Shown here: in pieces, positions 60,752-64,000 of the stretch
Numbering within the stretch: the first letter of the stretch is position 1
Layout of the letters: each line of letters starts with the position of its first letter
Assembly (NCBI GenBank): GCA_000613465.1
Contig: BAJA01000014.1
Location: 48,312 to 112,311 of the forward strand
DNA from: Bacteroides nordii WAL 11050 = JCM 12987
GTDB taxonomy: Bacteria; Bacteroidota; Bacteroidia; Bacteroidales; Bacteroidaceae
Direction: 5' to 3'
DNA length: 64,000 nucleotides
Position numbers and translations under genes: made by a program
Notes under the pieces: model-generated
The model's input: only the letters and a program-made list of their open reading frames with translations
The model's database searches: none
What the model was told of the DNA's origin: nothing

Positions 60752-60880
60752 ATAAATAAACTTGGCAGAGTTTATTAAAAAATATACTTTCTCTGAATCA
60801 GAGTGGTGAATGAAATGATGGATAGAACTTATCCGGCTCATTAGACTCAACGCTTTTTCCTCGAAAGCAATGAAAAAAGA

Positions 60881-61062
60881 TAGCATGGCAGGTCTTCTGA
60901 CTTGTTCCTGTTACGAACGCCTTCCCAGGATTTCCCCAGTGGCTAAAGTGGTAGTTGTTCATAACATAATTCATTGGAACTTACAGCAGCGGGACTGTTC
61001 AGGATTTACACCTGATTCCCTTTTAATCGCATTCTTCCGAATAAGAAGAGGTTGCGAACCAA
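60881..61062 (-). ncRNA. cobalamin (B12) riboswitch aptamer
   Basis: Minus-strand leader of btuB. It shows the conserved aptamer blocks in order: AGGGAATCAGGTGTAAATCC, TGAACAGTCCCGCTGCTGTA, the B12-box region GCCACTGGGGAAATCCTGGG followed by AAGGC, and AGTCAGAAGACCTGCC (60902-60887) at the 3' edge. B12 binding should switch off the btuB-btuG-DUF4465 operon through the hairpin at 60717-60751. Confidence 0.95.
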
Positions 61063-61069
61063 TGCACGG

Positions 61070-61100
61070 CAAAGATAGGAAGAAAATTCAGAATAACAAA
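61070..61100 (-). promoter_or_regulatory. promoter of the B12 operon
   Basis: Minus strand TTTG (61097-61100), 19 nt, TATCTTTG (61070-61077): full consensus and spacing, placed to start transcription at the 5' edge of the aptamer. Confidence 0.75.
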
Positions 61101-61108
61101 AATAATGT

Positions 61109-61206
61109 GGTAATATGCCAATGTGTCAATATGCCAATGTGCCAATTACCATGCGGCGTGGCAGCGCAGCCAATTGGCACATTGGCATATTAACACATTG
61201 GCACAT
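61109..61206. repeat. reiterated-word hairpin (AATATGCCAATGTG family) with conserved core
   Basis: Left arm TGGTAATATGCCAATGTGTC, AATATGCCAATGTGCCAATT; core CCATGCGGCGTGGCAGCGCA (from 61149, ending GCC at 61171); right arm AATTGGCACATTGGCATATT, AACACATTGGCACATTAAT. Lies between the B12 promoter and the thioredoxin-like gene. Confidence 0.82.
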
Positions 61207-61209
61207 TAA

Positions 61210-62139
61210 TTATTGCATTGGCAAATTATCATAGATAGCCTGTATTGTAGCATCTTTCAGTAATACCTTTTTGTTGGCATCCAGTAGATAAAGGGTTGGA
61301 ATGGCTTTCAGGTCGTAGAGATTTTTTGTTTTGATGGTGAATGATTTATCATATCCGTTAATCCATTCGGCAGGGAATTCACTACGGTGTTTTCTCCATT
61401 CATCCAGTTCCTCGTCAGGATAAAGAGAGAGAATGGTTAATTTTTTCTTTTTTATCAATTCGCTTACCATGGGAATACTTTTCAATGCTTCTATTGTTTC
61501 CGTACAGGCATGGCAACCGGGATTGTTGATGAATAGGAGGGTGTAGTCGGATTTTATCTGATAGAGCGTACCTTGTGCGCCCGATGCTAATGTATACGTA
61601 AAGTCAAGTGCTTTTGTACCTACACGGTTTTTTTGTGCGAGTTCCAATCGAGCCTGTGGGCGAATCTTTTCAGTTTCACTCAGGATAGGAGAGGCTACCA
61701 TTGCTTCCAATACCGGAATATAAAACTCTTCATTTCGCAACGGTGAGTTTGGATCGTAGAGATATTTGTCTGCTAATTCGGTGATGTGGTCAAACATCTT
61801 TCTTTCTACTTCCGTTTTCTGGATTGTTTCTTTCATGACCTCCTGTGCTGTTCTCAGGGGTACATGATTCAGAATGTCGCAATAATCAGCCCAGGCTTGT
61901 TCGGTGATGTCCGGATGATGAATATAGTTAGTATCTGCAAAGTTGACATTATCCCAATAATGGCGTACCAGAAAATCAGCCCTTAATTCCGGAGTATTCA
62001 GCATAGCGGGGATAGCGGGTAAGGTGAATGTTTTAATACTGTCTTGTGGGATATCAGTAGCCTGACTAGTTGCATTTCCACTTTTGCAGGAACAGAGACA
62101 AAGCATAAGAGCAATTGGAAGATACTTTATATATTTCAT
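61210..62139 (-). CDS. thioredoxin-like (TlpA-fold) lipoprotein with N-terminal DUF5106-like region, 309 aa
   Basis: Lipoprotein signal (MKYIKYLPIALMLCLCSCKSG, Cys about 19). An N-terminal helical region of about 150 residues (ADFLVRHYWDNVNFADTNYIHHPDITEQAWADYCDIL) is that of DUF5106-type proteins. The C-terminal thioredoxin fold has KSDYTLLFINNPGCHACTETIEALKSIP with a CHAC active site and LKAIPTLYLLDANKKVLLKD with the cis-proline. A periplasmic thiol oxidoreductase of unknown partner. -7 element TAAATTTG at 62163-62170. Same direction as the B12 operon but separate promoter. Confidence 0.88.
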   Translation of the reverse strand: MKYIKYLPIALMLCLCSCKSGNATSQATDIPQDSIKTFTLPAIPAMLNTPELRADFLVRHYWDNVNFADTNYIHHPDITEQAWADYCDILNHVPLRTAQEVMKETIQKTEVERKMFDHITELADKYLYDPNSPLRNEEFYIPVLEAMVASPILSETEKIRPQARLELAQKNRVGTKALDFTYTLASGAQGTLYQIKSDYTLLFINNPGCHACTETIEALKSIPMVSELIKKKKLTILSLYPDEELDEWRKHRSEFPAEWINGYDKSFTIKTKNLYDLKAIPTLYLLDANKKVLLKDATIQAIYDNLPMQ

Positions 62140-62433
62140 TTTCCAGAATTTTTATTGTGCTACAAATTTACATGATTATTCTTTCGGGGCAATAAAAAAG
62201 CCCGGGAAAGTCCTTTACTTTATTATATGATAACTAAATATTCCTTTTTAGTTAATTCGAAGGCTTTTTATCAACTATCCTATTTTTGTGTACTAAAAGT
62301 ACGTATTTAACGCAGTGTTAAAATAGTATTTATTATACCCTTAATTACCTAATTAACATAGTATTAATTACCTATTCTTTAATGGCAAAGAATCCATACC
62401 GATGGAGAAACGAAATAAAATTATCAAAAATGT
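62140..62433. other. intergenic region before the capsule-locus promoter
   Basis: Contains the leader and -7/-33 of the thioredoxin-like gene (62163-62193), a nested inverted repeat (AAAAAAGCC 62194-62202 with GGCTTTTT 62262-62269; TAACTAAA 62231-62238 with TTTAGTTA 62247-62254), and a partial copy of the 84-bp repeat at 62294-62330 (AAAAGTACGTATTTAACGCA, then GTGTTAAAATAGTATTT). No gene and no inverted-repeat pair that flanks the promoter. Confidence 0.55.
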
Positions 62434-62464
62434 TTTGTTGTTTCATTTATCCGTTTTACCTTTG
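62434..62464 (+). promoter_or_regulatory. promoter of the capsule locus (upxY)
   Basis: TTTG (62434-62437), 19 nt, TACCTTTG (62457-62464): full consensus. The leader is about 150 nt, with a weak CTGT-CTGAA-ACAG-TTTTTTT hairpin (62514-62533), a possible site for UpxY antitermination. Confidence 0.7.
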
Positions 62465-62623
62465 TCCCCGTCTAAAAAAGAACGTTCAGTAAAGTTATAT
62501 CTCTGTCCGTTTGCTGTCTGAAACAGTTTTTTTAATTCTTTCGGTTTGAATGAGTAAGATGTCTCGTCCAAGCCGCGTAGCGTACCTGAAGGTTACTAAA
62601 TCACTCCAATTTTAAAATCATAA

Positions 62624-63139
62624 ATGTCTGAACAACAGGAATATTGGTTTGCTGCCCGAACCCGTAAGGATCAGGAGTTTGCGATCCGTAATTCTTTGGA
62701 GAAACTGAATGTCGAGTGCTTTATGCCCACTCAGTTTGTGATTCGTCAGTTGAAGTATCGCAAACGTCGTGTGGAAGTACCTGTTATCAGGAATCTGATA
62801 TTTGTTCGTGCTACCAAAGATCGTGCCTGGTCTATAACGAAAGATTATAATGTTCAGTTATTCTATATGAAGGATCTCCGGACAAATAGCCTGCTCATTA
62901 TTCCCGATAAGCAAATGCGTGATTTCATGTTCGTTATGGATCTCTCTCCCGAAAGTGTAATATTGAATGATGAATCTTTTGCTGTTGGAGTTAAGGTCCA
63001 GGTTGTCAAAGGAGACCTTTGCGGTGTTGAGGGCGAACTTGTCAGTATTGCCAATCGCACACATGTGATGATCCGGATTAATGGCATTCTCACTGCCAGT
63101 ATTAAAGTCCCCAAAAGTTATCTGCACATCCTTTCATAA
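62624..63139 (+). CDS. upxY: UpxY family NusG-like transcription antiterminator of a capsular polysaccharide locus
   Basis: 171 residues. NusG N-terminal domain (WFAARTRKDQEFAIRNSLEKLNVECFMPTQFVIRQLKYRKRRVEVPVIRNLIFVRATKD) and a C-terminal KOW domain (AVGVKVQVVKGDLCGVEGELVSIANRTHVMIRI). UpxY proteins are specialised NusG paralogues that bind the leader of their own capsule operon and prevent early termination. First gene of the locus, followed by upxZ and rmlA. Confidence 0.94.
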   Translation: MSEQQEYWFAARTRKDQEFAIRNSLEKLNVECFMPTQFVIRQLKYRKRRVEVPVIRNLIFVRATKDRAWSITKDYNVQLFYMKDLRTNSLLIIPDKQMRDFMFVMDLSPESVILNDESFAVGVKVQVVKGDLCGVEGELVSIANRTHVMIRINGILTASIKVPKSYLHILS

Positions 63140-63181
63140 ATAATAGTAATTGCTTACTACTGATTTCTAACTACGAAGTAA

Positions 63182-63649
63182 ATGGATAAATTAATGAACC
63201 AGGTTCGGGAGTTGCAAAGCATCTCTCACGAATTATTGTATCTGGGTATTGATGGTACCCCCATCTATACAGATCGTTTTTGCCAACTTAACACAGAAGT
63301 TTTTCGCTTGTCCGAATCTCTTTTTGACAGAAAAGGAGAGACGGACGAGGAAGAGGCTTCGCTTTGCCTTGCGTTGTTGATGGGGTATAGAGCCACAGCG
63401 TACTCAGATAGTAATAAAGAAGCAAAAATACAGGGAATATTAGATCGTGCTTTTATTGTCTTGGATCACTTGGACGATTCTGTATTGAAATGCCGTTTGT
63501 TACTCTCTTGTTATGATGAAGTGTTTGATGAAGAATTGATAGAAGAGATTCGGCGTATTGTTGATGGTTGGGGAGGTGGACGGCAGTTGTCTTCGGAGGA
63601 AGGAACGGTAGTGGAAGCTTTGAAAGAATTAGAAGATGGTAGGTTATAA
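63182..63649 (+). CDS. upxZ: UpxZ family protein, inhibitor of other UpxY antiterminators
   Basis: 155 residues, all helical and acidic (MNQVRELQSISHELLYLGIDGTPIYTDRFCQLNTEVFRLSESLF...LIEEIRRIVDGWGGGRQLSSEEGTVVEALKELEDGRL). This is the second gene of Bacteroides capsule loci. UpxZ blocks the UpxY proteins of other loci so that one capsule is made at a time. 42 nt after upxY. Confidence 0.92.
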   Translation: MDKLMNQVRELQSISHELLYLGIDGTPIYTDRFCQLNTEVFRLSESLFDRKGETDEEEASLCLALLMGYRATAYSDSNKEAKIQGILDRAFIVLDHLDDSVLKCRLLLSCYDEVFDEELIEEIRRIVDGWGGGRQLSSEEGTVVEALKELEDGRL

Positions 63650-63773
63650 TATTTCGTATTCATTTAGTATTTCAATAAACTATTTTGTTATATAATAATG
63701 GTGGAAAATATATACAATGTTGATTTGTTGTAACGATTTGATTATTAAATAGTTATGTTTTACTAATTTTTCT

Positions 63774-63855
63774 CTACGAGGAACAGAGAGAAACTCTACG
63801 GAGATCGGGTCGATTCTCGTAGAGAAATGAGGCGTTTATCGTAGAGAAAAGAATA
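63774..63855. repeat. reiterated-word repeat (TCTCGTAGAGA family), copy 2
   Basis: TTCTCTACGAGGAACAGAGA, then the 28-bp block 63791-63818 identical to 38244-38271, then TCGTAGAGAAATGAGGCG and TCGTAGAGAAAAG. It fills the gap 63650-63958 between upxZ and rmlA, which shows no gene. Confidence 0.8.
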
Positions 63856-63958
63856 AGAGTTTTCTGAATTTGACAGAGTTTATATTGAGAAGTTAATAGA
63901 ACTACTTTTTTCTGTAAATTTTATTTTCCAATAATCTTAATTTTCAATCGATGGTTTT

Positions 63959-64000
63959 ATGAAAGGAATTGTATTAGCCGGCGGTTCAGGCACCCGTCTA
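63959..64000 (+). CDS. rmlA: glucose-1-phosphate thymidylyltransferase, first 14 codons only (cut by window edge)
   Basis: MKGIVLAGGSGTRL is the nucleotide-binding signature at the start of RmlA/RfbA, which makes dTDP-glucose for rhamnose and other capsule sugars. Third gene of the capsule locus. Other sugar nucleotidyltransferases share a similar start, so the exact substrate is inferred from the common upxY-upxZ-rmlA order. Confidence 0.75.
   Translation, partial: MKGIVLAGGSGTRL

Noticed and set aside
62194..62269. Invertible promoter of the capsule locus
   Set aside because: The inverted repeat is short, nested and does not enclose the promoter at 62434-62464.

Overview
The window looks like a chromosomal segment of a gut Bacteroides. 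The signs are SusC/SusD pairs, pectate lyase lipo/secreted enzymes, a B12 locus with a BtuG-type beta-propeller, an inositol-lipid cluster, GldE, UpxY/UpxZ capsule regulators, and promoters of the Bacteroides form (TTTG at -33, about 19 nt, TAnnTTTG at -7). Species was not determined.

Layout. 1-7.9 kb (minus strand): nudC (cut by the window edge), an unknown gene, an ABC-F ATPase with a ~200-nt leader, a GNAT acetyltransferase, then cdd / AraC regulator / rclC / rclA, a module that resembles the E. coli reactive-chlorine (Rcl) system. 8.1-10.4 kb: a LysM glucosaminidase and an efflux adaptor (HlyD type). 10.7-19.6 kb: a small pectin-type locus (SusC, SusD, two PL1 pectate lyases facing them). 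20.1-34.4 kb: an efflux/ABC system (MacB-like ATPase, GIN-domain protein, two tandem pairs of FtsX-type permeases, a sensor kinase, a TolC-type outer-membrane factor) followed by an NtrC-type response regulator and its kinase. Three transcripts of this system (9187, 20094, 29668) share one 16-bp palindrome exactly 46 nt upstream of a sigma-54-like -24/-12 element, so the pectin locus appears to have landed inside this regulon.

34.4-37.9 kb: aspD/aspT, an aspartate-alanine exchange and decarboxylation pair. 38.6-44.8 kb: inositol-lipid cluster (inositol-phosphate synthase, PgpA-like phosphatase, GtrA, CDP-alcohol phosphotransferase, PAP2 enzyme, flippase-like protein, iron alcohol dehydrogenase). 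45.1-46.5 kb: small accessory genes and a gene remnant among repeats. 46.6-53.5 kb: housekeeping genes (rng, a 30-residue basic ribosomal-type protein, HU, mutY, ssb, gldE, phosphopantetheinyl transferase, M23 protein). 53.7-55.7 kb: ferredoxin-like protein, GNAT, tryptophanase. 55.9-61.1 kb: cobalamin-riboswitch operon btuB-btuG-DUF4465. 62.4-64 kb: start of a capsule locus (upxY, upxZ, rmlA).

Two features cut across the whole window. First, about ten single-base frameshifts break otherwise complete genes, nearly all at short homopolymers, which points to sequencing/assembly error more than to real pseudogenes. Second, the intergenic spaces are full of hairpins built from reiterated short words. 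Several different word families share one central core (CATGCGGATKATAGCGCARCC), which I do not recognise as a described element.
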